Positions 39,664-48,283 of a stretch of 64,000 nt of DNA are shown here, piece after piece. Within the stretch, counting starts at the first letter, position 1, and every line of letters starts with the position of its first letter. The stretch spans positions 1 to 64,000 of the forward strand of contig DASXZW010000060.1 in assembly GCA_036501665.1 (NCBI GenBank), read 5' to 3'. Under the pieces are notes generated by a model, which saw only the letters and a program-made list of their open reading frames with translations, was not told where the DNA came from and did no database searches. Position numbers and translations under genes: made by a program. This stretch comes from DATAUD01 sp036501665. GTDB lineage: Bacteria > Verrucomicrobiota > Verrucomicrobiia > Limisphaerales > Palsa-1400.

Positions 39664-39993
39664 CTACTTCGGATTTCCACTGAGAGGATTGGCGCTCTTA
39701 CGAAACAAATCGATTCTCAGAGAATTGGTTTGCCGGGAAAGGACCAGGCTCAGCAATATCCCCACAACTATTCCCCCAATGAACATTTTAACCAAATCGC
39801 AACTTGTATTAGTTGTATTTGACAATAAGAGGAGTTCACCAAAAATGCTCCAAATCACACTGCATGCACCAGCGAAAGTCAGTGGCGCCCAGACAGTGCT
39901 TTGAGGTGTTTGTTTTCGAATCCTGATCCCGTAGCACATCAGGAAACAACCGCCTGCAAAAGCCAATAAGTCACAGATTGTTTTAAAAATCAT
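39664..39993 (-). CDS. Small membrane protein, unknown function
   Basis: The protein is 109 aa with three or four hydrophobic segments (LLAFAGGCFLMCYGIRI, PLTFAGACSVIWSIFGELLLL, MFIGGIVVGILLSLVL). No family is recognised. It overlaps the degenerate end of the KilA-N frame by 11 bp. The 137 bp on its other side to prs hold nothing clear. Confidence 0.45.
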   Translation of the reverse strand: MIFKTICDLLAFAGGCFLMCYGIRIRKQTPQSTVWAPLTFAGACSVIWSIFGELLLLSNTTNTSCDLVKMFIGGIVVGILLSLVLSRQTNSLRIDLFRKSANPLSGNPK

Positions 39994-41123
39994 AAAATGG
40001 ATGCAATTGACCGGGACGCATCGTGCGTGGGCGCTGACCCAGTTTCAATAGCATGTCGCGCCCAACTTCGCAATGCCGTCCCTGAATTGCAAATATGAAC
40101 TTGGGAGTTGCAAAGACGCAATTTGGTGCAGGCTGTGGAGTCAAAGAACGGTTCCCCATGGGATGATCTTCTCGGCAGCGTGAGCACTGACGCGCTGCCG
40201 GCGACCAACGCGGTTGTCTGCCGTGCGATTCTCGATCAGGGTTGGACATTGAGAACACGGCGAAAGGTTTAGTTTGACAAGGCTTCAAGCCCGGTTCGTC
40301 CCAGGCAGCGAGAGGTGTTTGCCAGTCAGCGAGCATTTGGCGGATGGCGATCTGGTTTAATCGCTGGAGTCGCTCGCCCTGCTGCAATTTCATGTGGATG
40401 AACTCTGCGTTCATTCCCTCGATATTGGCGAGAACGAGAAGTTGTTCCACACTGGCGTGGTCGCGCATATTGCCTTCGGTGTTCGGATTGGCAGCACGCC
40501 ACTGTTTCGCAGTTTTTCCAAATAGGGCGACGTTCAAAATATCTGCTTCATTTGCGTAGGTGGTGGCAGCCTGCGCGGGAGTGACTTCGGGAGGGATAAG
40601 ATGCGCTTTGACCGCGTCGGTATGGATGCGGTAGTTCAATTTGGAAAGAGTGCGGTTAAGATTCCAAGCGAGCGAGAGACGGCGGTTTTCATCTTCCTTA
40701 AGGCGCTGAAACTCCTTGATAAGGTAAAGCTTAAACTCGACGGAGATCCAGGAAGCGAACTCGAAGGCGATATCCTTATGGGCATATGTGCCGCCGTAAC
40801 GGCCCGCAGAGGATGTAATTCCTTTCGCCCCGGTGCTTTCGATCCATTGTTTGGGGGGTCAGGGTGAAGCTGTTGAGACCCGCTTGGATTCTAATCCCGT
40901 CGAATTCGACGGGATTAAACGCAGGGTTGTTGAGGCGCTCCCATACCCCCAAAAATTCGATGGTATTTCGATTGCGCAGCCAATTTCGGATAAGGTCGTC
41001 AGTACGATTCGTATTCTTGTAACGGGCAATGTCAGTCAGGCTTATGTAATCATCCTGTTTTTGTGAAAGGATGGTTACTGCAGCGCCTCGAACCTCAATG
41101 GTGGATTTTTTGGTTTTACTCAC
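39983..41123 (-). pseudogene. KilA-N domain protein, frameshifted
   Basis: The first frame (41123 leftwards) gives TKKSTIEVRGAAVTILSQKQ, YISLTDIARYKNTNRTDDLI and NWLRNRNTIEFLGVWERLNN, then leaves the family pattern after SFTLTPQ. Dropping one base from the G6 run (40853-40858 on the plus strand) restores KQWIESTGAKGITSSAGRYG and YAHKDIAFEFASWISVEFKL, which then joins the open frame containing NYRIHTDAVKAHLIPPEVTP. KilA-N proteins come from phages and mobile elements. The tail beyond about 40330 does not resemble the family. It is broken by a single-base indel unless a recoding event occurs. Confidence 0.8.
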
Positions 41124-41213
41124 ACCGCCGATTCAGTCAGGACCGAGTGACGCGGTAGAAGCGCCGGTTGACATTGACAGTAAATTGGCCGCTCTTGAGA
41201 GGAGGGGTCTTCA

Positions 41214-42116
41214 CTAGCGTTTGGCCATTTTGTTGCGGGCGGCTTGGAGGATTTGGCGCTCGCGATCTGTCAAACTATGGATGCCCTGGGCGGAAATTTT
41301 TTCGAGTATGGGGTCCACTTCGCGGCTGATGAATTCGCCGGCTGGAAGTTCGTCGGGTTTTTTTCGAGGCGACCTGGGGCTGCGTTTGGCTGGGGTGGCG
41401 GCGGTTTCGCGTTTTGGCGCGGATCGCCGGTTGAGCGAACGCCAGAATTGAAACGGCGGGGTGGGCGACATCATGAAGCGAATCCAGGCGATGCCTGTCA
41501 ACATGCCGCCAAGGTGCGCGGCGTGCGCGACGCCCTGATCAAAGAACGTCATATGGATGAAAGGCCCAATTGTGCCAAGGAGTGAGATTCCTCCTTCCAC
41601 AATTAGGAGGACCTTCGCGGGAAACGTGACGGGGAGGAAAAAAAACAGAAGGATCGTAATGGGGTCGTCTGGCGCCTGGGTCGCAAAAGCCGCGATCAGT
41701 CCAAAAACCCCCGCCGAAGCGCCGAGGACTTGCCTGCCGAAATGTTCCGGGAATGCGAAGCCGAGCGCCATTTGGAGCAATCCGCCAAGTGTGCCGCTGG
41801 CCAGATAGAGCTTCAGCATTCCACGGCTTCCCAACATCGCCTCCATTGAACGGCCAAAGAAAAAGAGGCCGATCAAATTTCCCAGCAAATGAAAGACGCC
41901 TTCGTGAAGGAATTGAAACGAAATTAGCTGATAAACCCAGCCTTTCCTTAAGCCTTCTGTGCTCAATGCAAGATGCTCCAGGACCCACGTCAGGCCCTTC
42001 AAGTCCTCAATCAATTTTTGCGCGATGAAACACCCTATGAGGGTAACCAGCAAGATGGTCGTCATGGACCACTTCGGCCGGTAAGGCGCGCGCATATATG
42101 AACGGTCATCCAACAT
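41214..42116 (-). CDS. Rhomboid-family intramembrane serine protease
   Basis: The protein is 300 aa from the ATG at 42116, chosen because an upstream TTG would overlap recO. QFLHEGVFHLLGNLIGLFFF has the HxxxN pair, GASAGVFGLIAAFATQ has the GxSxG catalytic Ser, and VAHAAHLGGMLTGI has the catalytic His. The C-terminal part is cytoplasmic and basic, then a conserved LTDRERQILQAARNKM tail. Substrates unknown. Confidence 0.9.
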   Translation of the reverse strand: MLDDRSYMRAPYRPKWSMTTILLVTLIGCFIAQKLIEDLKGLTWVLEHLALSTEGLRKGWVYQLISFQFLHEGVFHLLGNLIGLFFFGRSMEAMLGSRGMLKLYLASGTLGGLLQMALGFAFPEHFGRQVLGASAGVFGLIAAFATQAPDDPITILLFFFLPVTFPAKVLLIVEGGISLLGTIGPFIHMTFFDQGVAHAAHLGGMLTGIAWIRFMMSPTPPFQFWRSLNRRSAPKRETAATPAKRSPRSPRKKPDELPAGEFISREVDPILEKISAQGIHSLTDRERQILQAARNKMAKR

Positions 42117-42126
42117 TGCGTCCAAA

Positions 42127-42810
42127 CTAATGGTTATGCGCTGATATTTCAACGATTTCGCGCTCAATTGGATTGATTGCGCGGCTGCGGCCCTTTGGAA
42201 TTCTTTCCAAATGGTAAATCAGGAAGCCGTGGAGAAACAAACGAAGCTCTGTTGTTTGCGCGTCGCTCAGGCGTAATTGAAATATTCCCGACCAATCCGT
42301 GGCCAGCAACGACTCCAATATTCGCCGCGACCCGAGGGTTAATTTGGATTCTGCAAGGTTCGGCTTGAGACCGAGTTCTTCGAGCATCTTGATTTCAAAG
42401 GCGAAAATCGTTCGAGGCTGCGGCGGTTGTGCGGTCATATATTTGAGCAAACCGGTGAATAGCTCGAAAATTCCGGAAATTGGCGTGTCCAATTCGGTTG
42501 TTTGCTCGATCAATGCGGCGCAATACGACGCCTGGCGCAGGCTTCCGAGGTCAAGGCGAAGCGCTGCGTGGCTTTCAAGAAGGCGCGCCTCGCGGAGGTT
42601 GTGAAGGTCGGAACGGCGCGAGCGGGTGAAGGTAATTTCTGTCAAATAAAATAAATCAAGATGGCCACGATAAGGAGATTTTGGGCGGCGCGCTCCTTTG
42701 GCGACGGCGGCAATTCGACCGTGTTCGCGTGTGAGCCAATGGACGATCAGGCTCGTTTCCGTCAGCGGACGAATGCGCAGGACCGCGCCGGTCGCGCGCT
42801 CGACGTTCAT
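42127..42810 (-). CDS. recO: DNA repair protein RecO
   Basis: The protein is 227 aa. The N-terminal OB fold is ATGAVLRIRPLTETSLIVHW followed by GRIAAVAKGARRPKSPYRGH, and the helical C-terminal part has ASYCAALIEQTTE and KMLEELGLKPNL. The zinc-finger cysteines found in many RecO proteins are missing, which is also seen in other lineages. Its ATG overlaps the stop of the DUF502 gene (42807-42810). Confidence 0.9.
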   Translation of the reverse strand: MNVERATGAVLRIRPLTETSLIVHWLTREHGRIAAVAKGARRPKSPYRGHLDLFYLTEITFTRSRRSDLHNLREARLLESHAALRLDLGSLRQASYCAALIEQTTELDTPISGIFELFTGLLKYMTAQPPQPRTIFAFEIKMLEELGLKPNLAESKLTLGSRRILESLLATDWSGIFQLRLSDAQTTELRLFLHGFLIYHLERIPKGRSRAINPIEREIVEISAHNH

Positions 42811-43496
42811 TTAAGAACCGGGTGAAGTTGCTCGCGGTCGAGCGGCGAAATTTCCGGCGCGGAATGCTCCGGCATCAATGCGCCGAGGCTGATGATGAAT
42901 TTGATGCCGTCGGCGACGGACATTTCAAGCTTGATGATCTCGCTTTGTGGAACCAAGATCAAAAAGCCGGAGGTGGGATTGGGAGTTGTCGGAATAAAAA
43001 CGCTAATGAGCGTTTCGGGGCCAAGACCCTTTTGCTCGCCTGTGACGAATCCGACGCTTCGGGAATTGGAATGCGGAAAAGTGACGAGAACGACCTGTTT
43101 AAAGGAGGTTTTGTTGCTGGAGAAGGAGGAGTTGACTTGTTTGACGGTGCTGTAAATTTTGTTCATCAACGGAACGCGCAGGATGGCGTTTTCGATCCAT
43201 TCCATCGCTTTGCGCCCGAAATAATTTCTTCCATATCGCCCCGCCAAACAGACCAAAACCACCGCCAGCACCAGCGCGACAAGGCTCCAATACCATTGCA
43301 TTTCGCCGAGTTGACCGTTTGGAAGTGGTTCGTGAGTCCACCGGGCAGGCAGGAAAAAAAGCAGGGTGTCGGTCAGGTTGGAGACGTTGTGGAAAATCCA
43401 GACCAGCACCGCCACGGAAATGACGCCGGGCAATACCAGCGCGAGACCGGCAAAAAAATTGGCCCGCGCCTGTTTGAAAAAATTGTTTTCGTTCAT
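42807..43496 (-). CDS. DUF502-family membrane protein
   Basis: The protein is 229 aa from the ATG at 43496; a TTG at 43505 is possible. ANFFAGLALVLPGVISVAVL and WYWSLVALVLAVVLVCLAGR are membrane segments. LRVPLMNKIYSTVKQVNSSF, TFPHSNSRSVGFVTGEQKG and FIPTTPNPTSGFLILVPQSE are the conserved DUF502 blocks. Function is unknown; the protein sits in the inner membrane. The gene is in the HIT-phoH-ybeY-recO-rhomboid run. Confidence 0.9.
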   Translation of the reverse strand: MNENNFFKQARANFFAGLALVLPGVISVAVLVWIFHNVSNLTDTLLFFLPARWTHEPLPNGQLGEMQWYWSLVALVLAVVLVCLAGRYGRNYFGRKAMEWIENAILRVPLMNKIYSTVKQVNSSFSSNKTSFKQVVLVTFPHSNSRSVGFVTGEQKGLGPETLISVFIPTTPNPTSGFLILVPQSEIIKLEMSVADGIKFIISLGALMPEHSAPEISPLDREQLHPVLK

Positions 43497-43501
43497 TGGA
43501 A

Positions 43502-43972
43502 TCAACGAGCGGCACGTTTGCGCCGACTCAGCTTACGGAAATCGAAGCGTTGGGACAATTCCTTTACAAGATTGTTTTCGCGGCGTTTCATGGCCTTTCG
43601 CAAGGCTGGTTCCGTGTCATCGAATCCTTCCAGGTGCAGGAGGCCGTGAACAAAGTAGCGGGCTACTTCAGATTGCCAGGAAACGGCGAATTGTTTGGCT
43701 TGGATCAACGCGTCGTCGATGCAGATAAATATTTCGCCGCGCAACGATTGGTCGTTTTCGTTGTAGTCAAATGTAATGACGTCTGTCGAGCCTTCGTGGT
43801 GGAGATATTTTTCGTTCACGGCAGACATTTCTTTGGCGTTGACAAGATGAACGCCCAATTCGTAATGATCCCGATCAAGAAACTCTGTCAGCGTCGCGAG
43901 GGCGATCTGCTTGAGCAATTGCAGATCAATGGGCCGAGTTTTTTGGCGATTGAAAAACCGCAGGACGCTCAT
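43502..43972 (-). CDS. ybeY: Endoribonuclease YbeY with a His-to-Asp change in the metal motif
   Basis: The protein is 156 aa. STDVITFDYNENDQSLRGEI and VARYFVHGLLHLEGFDD mark the family. The zinc motif is normally HGxLHLxGxDH; here it reads HGLLHLEGFDD, so H109 and H113 are kept but the third ligand is D119. Asp can bind zinc, so activity may persist. YbeY acts in 16S rRNA maturation. It is coupled to phoH by ATGA (43969-43972). Confidence 0.92.
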   Translation of the reverse strand: MSVLRFFNRQKTRPIDLQLLKQIALATLTEFLDRDHYELGVHLVNAKEMSAVNEKYLHHEGSTDVITFDYNENDQSLRGEIFICIDDALIQAKQFAVSWQSEVARYFVHGLLHLEGFDDTEPALRKAMKRRENNLVKELSQRFDFRKLSRRKRAAR

Positions 43973-44928
43973 TGACGCTTCCCGCGATGTTCTTCGTACG
44001 CGGCGATAATGCGTTGCACCAGGGGATGACGCACAACGTCACGGCGGGTGAACTCGACCAGCGCGATGCCTTCGACTCCTTGTAACGCCCGTTGAGCCTC
44101 AAGCAATCCGGACTGCTTGCTGGGCGGCAAATCAATTTGCGTCGTGTCACCCGTGATAACGGCCTTGGAATTCATTCCCAATCGAGTCAAGAACATGAAC
44201 ATCTGCTCGGCGGTGGAATTTTGCGCCTCGTCAAGGACGATGAAGGCGTGATTGAGCGTGCGTCCGCGCATGTAGGCGAGCGGGGCGATTTCGATGACTC
44301 CGCGCTCCATGTGCTTTTCGACTTCCTCGGCGGGAAGGAGGTCGTGGAGGGCGTCGTAAAGCGGGCGGAGATAGGGCGTGATTTTTTCGTAAAGGTCGCC
44401 GGGCAGAAAGCCGAGCGCTTCGCCGGCCTCGACCGCTGGTCGTGTCAAAATAATTCTCGAAACCTGCTCACCCTTCAACGCCATCACGGCCATAGCCATT
44501 GCCAGATAAGTTTTTCCGGTTCCCGCCGGGCCGATGCCGAAAGTCACATCGTGTGTGCGGATGGAATCGACGTATTTTTTTTGCCCGACGGTTTTTGGGA
44601 CGACCGGGGCTTTCCGAGATGAGGTGACGATGCGCTCGGAAAAAAGGGCGCGCAACGCTTCAACGCCTTCGGTTTTGACGACATTGAGCGAGTGCGTGAA
44701 TTCGCGATTGCGGACTGTGCCGTTGTTCTTGAGCAAACCTTCGAGAGCCTGGAAGAGCGCCTTTGCCTGTTCCAGCGCTTCGGCGGGTCCATCCAGCTTG
44801 ATCCAGTTTTCACGAGCAACGGCTTTGACGCCCAATTCGTCGTTTATTGCCTGAAGATTACGCGGTTCGTTGTTGAAAGTTTGCTGCGCAAGGCGAGCGT
44901 TTTCGAAGTGGAGTGTTTCAGTGGGCAT
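43969..44928 (-). CDS. phoH: PhoH-like ATPase
   Basis: The protein is 319 aa from the ATG at 44928, just past the HIT gene. VTFGIGPAGTGKTYLAMAMA carries Walker A, VIEIAPLAYMRGRTLNHAFI and VLDEAQNSTAEQMFMFLTRL carry Walker B, and GMNSKAVITGDTTQIDLPPS the later motif. The N-terminal KH-like region covers about residues 1-110. It is an RNA-related ATPase that pairs with ybeY in most bacteria. Confidence 0.95.
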   Translation of the reverse strand: MPTETLHFENARLAQQTFNNEPRNLQAINDELGVKAVARENWIKLDGPAEALEQAKALFQALEGLLKNNGTVRNREFTHSLNVVKTEGVEALRALFSERIVTSSRKAPVVPKTVGQKKYVDSIRTHDVTFGIGPAGTGKTYLAMAMAVMALKGEQVSRIILTRPAVEAGEALGFLPGDLYEKITPYLRPLYDALHDLLPAEEVEKHMERGVIEIAPLAYMRGRTLNHAFIVLDEAQNSTAEQMFMFLTRLGMNSKAVITGDTTQIDLPPSKQSGLLEAQRALQGVEGIALVEFTRRDVVRHPLVQRIIAAYEEHRGKRQ

Positions 44929-44936
44929 CGGGTGTT

Positions 44937-45425
44937 TTATTGGGCGAGAGCGGCCCGCAATTGCGCCGCCACGTCTGTGAGCGCTTCGGGCAGAACAGTT
45001 GTGGAGCCGATGACGGGCATAAAGTTGGTGTCGCCGTTCCAACGCGGGACGACGTGAACGTGGACGTGTTCGATAATTCCCGCGCCGGCGACTCGGCCAA
45101 GATTGATGCCGATGTTAAAACCCTCGGGACGCATGACGGCGGTCAGGGCGTTTTGGCAGCGGCGAGTCAACAAAAACAAATCGCGAATTTCGTCTTCGGT
45201 CAAACCGTTGAGGTCCGGGCTGACTTTATATGGAATGACGAGCACATGGCCGCCGGTGTAGGGATAGCGATTGAGGACGGCATAACAGGAGCGGTCGCGC
45301 GCGACGACGTAATTTCCCAAGTCGTCGGAGGATTCTGCGATATCTTTGAAAAGATTGGCCGTTCCCGCCGCGGGCTTGGGCCCCCGGATATAAGCGATGC
45401 GCCACGGCGCGTGCAACGGTTCCAT
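44937..45425 (-). CDS. HIT-family nucleotide hydrolase/transferase
   Basis: The protein is 162 aa. YAVLNRYPYTGGHVLVIPYK, NIGINLGRVAGAGIIEHVHV and HVHVVPRWNGDTNF carry the HxHxH triad. Length and the APWRIAYI start match the Ap4A phosphorylase-like/HIT branch found in Actinobacteria and others. It leads the phoH-ybeY-DUF502-recO-rhomboid cluster. Confidence 0.92.
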   Translation of the reverse strand: MEPLHAPWRIAYIRGPKPAAGTANLFKDIAESSDDLGNYVVARDRSCYAVLNRYPYTGGHVLVIPYKVSPDLNGLTEDEIRDLFLLTRRCQNALTAVMRPEGFNIGINLGRVAGAGIIEHVHVHVVPRWNGDTNFMPVIGSTTVLPEALTDVAAQLRAALAQ

Positions 45426-45477
45426 CCCCGCAAACTAGTGGGTGACAAAAAGATTGTCAAAGGCGTGTGTATTTAAA

Positions 45478-45981
45478 TCATCTGAAGAATTTTTGGACAA
45501 TTTCACGCGGCGTTGCGATGACCGGAGGCGCAAGGTCAAACCTACTAAAAAACAGAGCCATCGTTTCGTGATCGATGGAGCGGAGGTGTTGATCGCTTGT
45601 CAGTAAGATAGCGCAATTTATCAAACTTGTTTCGGTTAGGATTCTTGAATCATGGATTTCCTCCGAAGGAAGGAGTTTTTCACGTCGAATTTCCTGAGCG
45701 ATGTTCTCAACGACTTGCGATGAAGTTGGCAATTCGAGCAACGGACGAAAGCTAGCTTCGCGCCCCAACTATTCCATCGCACGCTTCGCGGACACCGTTA
45801 TTGGCAAATCCTGCTCAAGATCACAAAAGTAGGCTAGCTCATCCAAAACTGAAGGGGTTACGAAATATTCTGAGTCAGGAAGCCGCTGTTCGATAACGGC
45901 AAGGGCGTCTAAAACTGATTCGACTGCATCAGCCAAATCGATAAGAACGTTCGTATCAGCGGCTATGCGCAATCGACTCAC
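45478..45981 (-). pseudogene. PIN-domain (VapC-like) toxin with in-frame TAG
   Basis: From a GTG at 45981 the frame reads RIAADTNVLIDLADAVESVL (first Asp of the PIN fold), then VTPSVLDELAYFCD (conserved Glu region) and SAKRAME, and hits a TAG at 45769-45771. It then continues in the same frame with LGREASFRPLLELP, HDSRILTETSLINCAILLTS and DQHLRSID (the late Asp block). Without the stop it would be an intact PIN ribonuclease of about 167 aa. The stop removes part of the active site, so the gene is probably inactive. Its putative partner lies just upstream. Confidence 0.75.
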
Positions 45982-46156
45982 GCCCGTAGAGCAATTCGGC
46001 CGCGCGCTGACGAAGTCGGCGGCGTGCCGCATCGGTCAATTTATTCATCGCAGGGCGATGCTTTTCGACTGCGATTGTGCCCGCAGTTTTCTTTTCGGTT
46101 ATCGTTCTCCGCGCTTTCACCGAATGATCTATTGCATTCAAGGGGCCGAAAGTCAA
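45956..46156 (-). CDS. Candidate antitoxin partner of the PIN gene
   Basis: The protein is 66 aa with a basic, helical C-terminal half (MNKLTDAARRRLRQRAAELL, then YGRESIAHSR). It overlaps the PIN start by about 26 bp in another frame, an arrangement common for vapBC-type pairs. No DNA-binding fold is clear from sequence. A shorter start at the internal MNKLTD is possible. The assignment rests mainly on context. Confidence 0.4.
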   Translation of the reverse strand: MTFGPLNAIDHSVKARRTITEKKTAGTIAVEKHRPAMNKLTDAARRRLRQRAAELLYGRESIAHSR

Positions 46157-46267
46157 TTGTTTGCAGCAGGATGAAACGAGTCGCGCTTTGTTTTTGGGCG
46201 GTTAGCCAGAATTCTGATGGAAAGAAACCATTGCGCCAGACTGACAATCCCGGCTAAACTGCGACTT

Positions 46268-47320
46268 ATGCTGCAAACTTTGGAAAGCCAAAGAGCATCG
46301 GATGTGGGCTCTTCTTTTTCAGCGCAGTATCTGAGGGCTTTTCGTTTGATGCTTCTTTCGCGTGTGCTGGATGACAAAATGGCCAGCCTCTATCGCGCTG
46401 GAAAAATCCATGGCGGAGTCTTTCTTGGCCGCGGGCAGGAGGCGTTGAGCGTCTCGTTGGGCCTGGCTTTACGTAAAGGGGATGTTTTTGCTCCATTGAT
46501 TCGGGATGGAGCAGGGCGTTTGGCTTTCGGAGAGCCGGTGTTGGACGCGGTTCGCACTTATCTTGGTTCGGCGCTTGGCCCGATGCATGGGCGCGACGGA
46601 AACGTACATCGCGGACGGCCCAAGGAAGGTTTATTGGCGATGATTAGCCATTTGGGCGCGATGATTTCAGTTGTGAACGGCCAATTGATGGTGCGGAAGC
46701 TCAAGAATATCCAAGGCCACGTTGGCGCTGCTTGCGCCGGGGATGGCGCGACCTCCACCGGCGCTTTTCATGAAGGTTTAAATCAGGCGGCGGTCGAACG
46801 GTTGCCGCTGGTTCTCGTTGTGGCCAACAATCAATTTGCTTATTCGACTCCGAATAACCGGCAATTTGCGTGCCGGGACTTGGTGGACAGGGCGATTGGT
46901 TACGGTGTCGCCCCGCATAGCGTCGATGCCACGAATCTGGAGGAATGCCTGAGTGTCATGTCAACGGCGGTGACAAGGGCGCGGGAAGGTGGCGGGCCGC
47001 AATTGGTTGTCGGAAGCCTGTTGCGACTTTGCGGTCATGGCGAACACGACGACGCGCACTACATCGACGAACAAATGAAGAAAACTTCGCTTGGGCGCGA
47101 TTGTCTCAAATTGGCCGAAGAACGCCTCGTGCGCGAAGGTTGGGCGGACACGAGGGGCATCACCACAATTCGCAAGGAAGTGACGAAGGAAGTCGAGGAG
47201 GCAGTGGCGAAAGCGCAACGCGAACCTGGGCCTGACCCGTATCGGGAGAATTGGTGCGCGCTGGCGTCGCGGCATTTGAGTGAGCTTTTCGAGACACCAG
47301 CATCGTCCGGCGAGGCATGA
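46268..47320 (+). CDS. pdhA: Pyruvate (or 2-oxoacid) dehydrogenase E1 alpha subunit
   Basis: The protein is 350 aa from the ATG at 46268. The thiamine diphosphate motif is GHVGAACAGDGATSTGAFHE followed, about 25 residues later, by ANNQFAYST. GGVFLGRGQEALSVSLGLAL and GRDGNVHRGRPKEGLLAMIS fit the E1 alpha chain; the usual HMS before the phosphorylation-loop region is HRG here. It overlaps the E1 beta start by four bases. Substrate could be pyruvate or a branched-chain 2-oxoacid. Confidence 0.9.
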   Translation: MLQTLESQRASDVGSSFSAQYLRAFRLMLLSRVLDDKMASLYRAGKIHGGVFLGRGQEALSVSLGLALRKGDVFAPLIRDGAGRLAFGEPVLDAVRTYLGSALGPMHGRDGNVHRGRPKEGLLAMISHLGAMISVVNGQLMVRKLKNIQGHVGAACAGDGATSTGAFHEGLNQAAVERLPLVLVVANNQFAYSTPNNRQFACRDLVDRAIGYGVAPHSVDATNLEECLSVMSTAVTRAREGGGPQLVVGSLLRLCGHGEHDDAHYIDEQMKKTSLGRDCLKLAEERLVREGWADTRGITTIRKEVTKEVEEAVAKAQREPGPDPYRENWCALASRHLSELFETPASSGEA

Positions 47321-48282
47321 CCATAACCTATTTGGAAGCGATCCGCGAAGCGCAGGCCAAGGCTTTGGCCGACGATCCCCGCGTTTTTATTTACGGACAG
47401 GATGTGGGGGCTTTTGGCGGCGCGTTCAAAGCGACCAAGAATCTTGCGAAGGAATTTCCGGGTCGTGTGATTGACGCGCCGATCAGCGAGGACGCGATTG
47501 TCGGGGCGGCAATTGGCGCGGCAATTGAGGGGATGCGGCCAATTGTCGAAATGCAATTCGCCGATTTTTCGACGCCGGGCTTCAACCAAATCATCAATCA
47601 CGCCGCAACGCTTTACTGGCGGACGCGAGTTCCTTGTCCGATTACCATCCGGCTCCCTTCGGGAGGGACTTCTGGCGGCGGACCGTTTCACAGTCAAAGC
47701 ATGGAGGCGCTTTACGCGCATTATCCTGGTTTGGTCGTGATGACGCCGGCAACGGTCGAGGACGCTTACAGCATGTTGCTCGAAGCGGTGACAATCGACG
47801 ACCCGGTGATTTTCTGCGAGCATAAATATCTTTACTACCATCTCAAGGCGCCGTGCCTGCCGTCTGAGGCGATGCCGGTCGGAAAAGCGCGCATCGCGAG
47901 GGCAGGGCGGGACCTGACGATTGTGGCTTACAGCGCGATGTTGCACGAGGCGCTCGCGGCGGCGGAGGAAATGGCGGCGGACGGAACGGAAATTGAAGTG
48001 GTGGATTTGCGATCCATCAAACCTTTGGACACCGATACGGTGGTCGCATCCGTTGCGCGGACGGGGCGACTGCTTTGCGTGGGCGAGGCTTTTCCGTGGG
48101 GCGGTGTGACGGCGGAAGTCATTGCGCGCGTGGCGACGGAAGGTTTTGATTTACTGGACGCGCCGCCGCAACGTCTCAACGCCAAGGACACGCCGATTCC
48201 TTATCATCCGAATTTATGGTCGATTCACCGGCCCACGGCACGGAGCATCAGCGCGGCGGCGCGCAAGTTATTGAAAATGTGA
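47317..48282 (+). CDS. pdhB: Pyruvate (or 2-oxoacid) dehydrogenase E1 beta subunit
   Basis: The protein is 321 aa. TYLEAIREAQAKALADDPRV, IYGQDVGAFGGAFKATKNLA, VIDAPISEDAIVGAAIGAAI and GLVVMTPATVEDAYSML are the standard blocks of the E1 beta/transketolase C-terminal type. Coupled by ATGA to E1 alpha and one base before the E2 start codon. The E3 gene is not in this window. Confidence 0.92.
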   Translation: MTITYLEAIREAQAKALADDPRVFIYGQDVGAFGGAFKATKNLAKEFPGRVIDAPISEDAIVGAAIGAAIEGMRPIVEMQFADFSTPGFNQIINHAATLYWRTRVPCPITIRLPSGGTSGGGPFHSQSMEALYAHYPGLVVMTPATVEDAYSMLLEAVTIDDPVIFCEHKYLYYHLKAPCLPSEAMPVGKARIARAGRDLTIVAYSAMLHEALAAAEEMAADGTEIEVVDLRSIKPLDTDTVVASVARTGRLLCVGEAFPWGGVTAEVIARVATEGFDLLDAPPQRLNAKDTPIPYHPNLWSIHRPTARSISAAARKLLKM

Positions 48283-48283
48283 C

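Noticed and set aside
39536..39904. Plus-strand frame of 122 aa opposite the small membrane protein.
   Set aside because: It is the shadow of the minus-strand frame, which has better membrane-protein character.
59..45771. Two genes with an in-frame TAG (tnpA remnant and PIN toxin) could hint at TAG recoding (for example pyrrolysine or suppression).
   Set aside because: Several normal genes in the window end in TAG at the expected place (glutaredoxin, GNAT, BtuF-like, E2, rpsF), so TAG works as a stop. Both affected genes are mobile-type and likely decayed.
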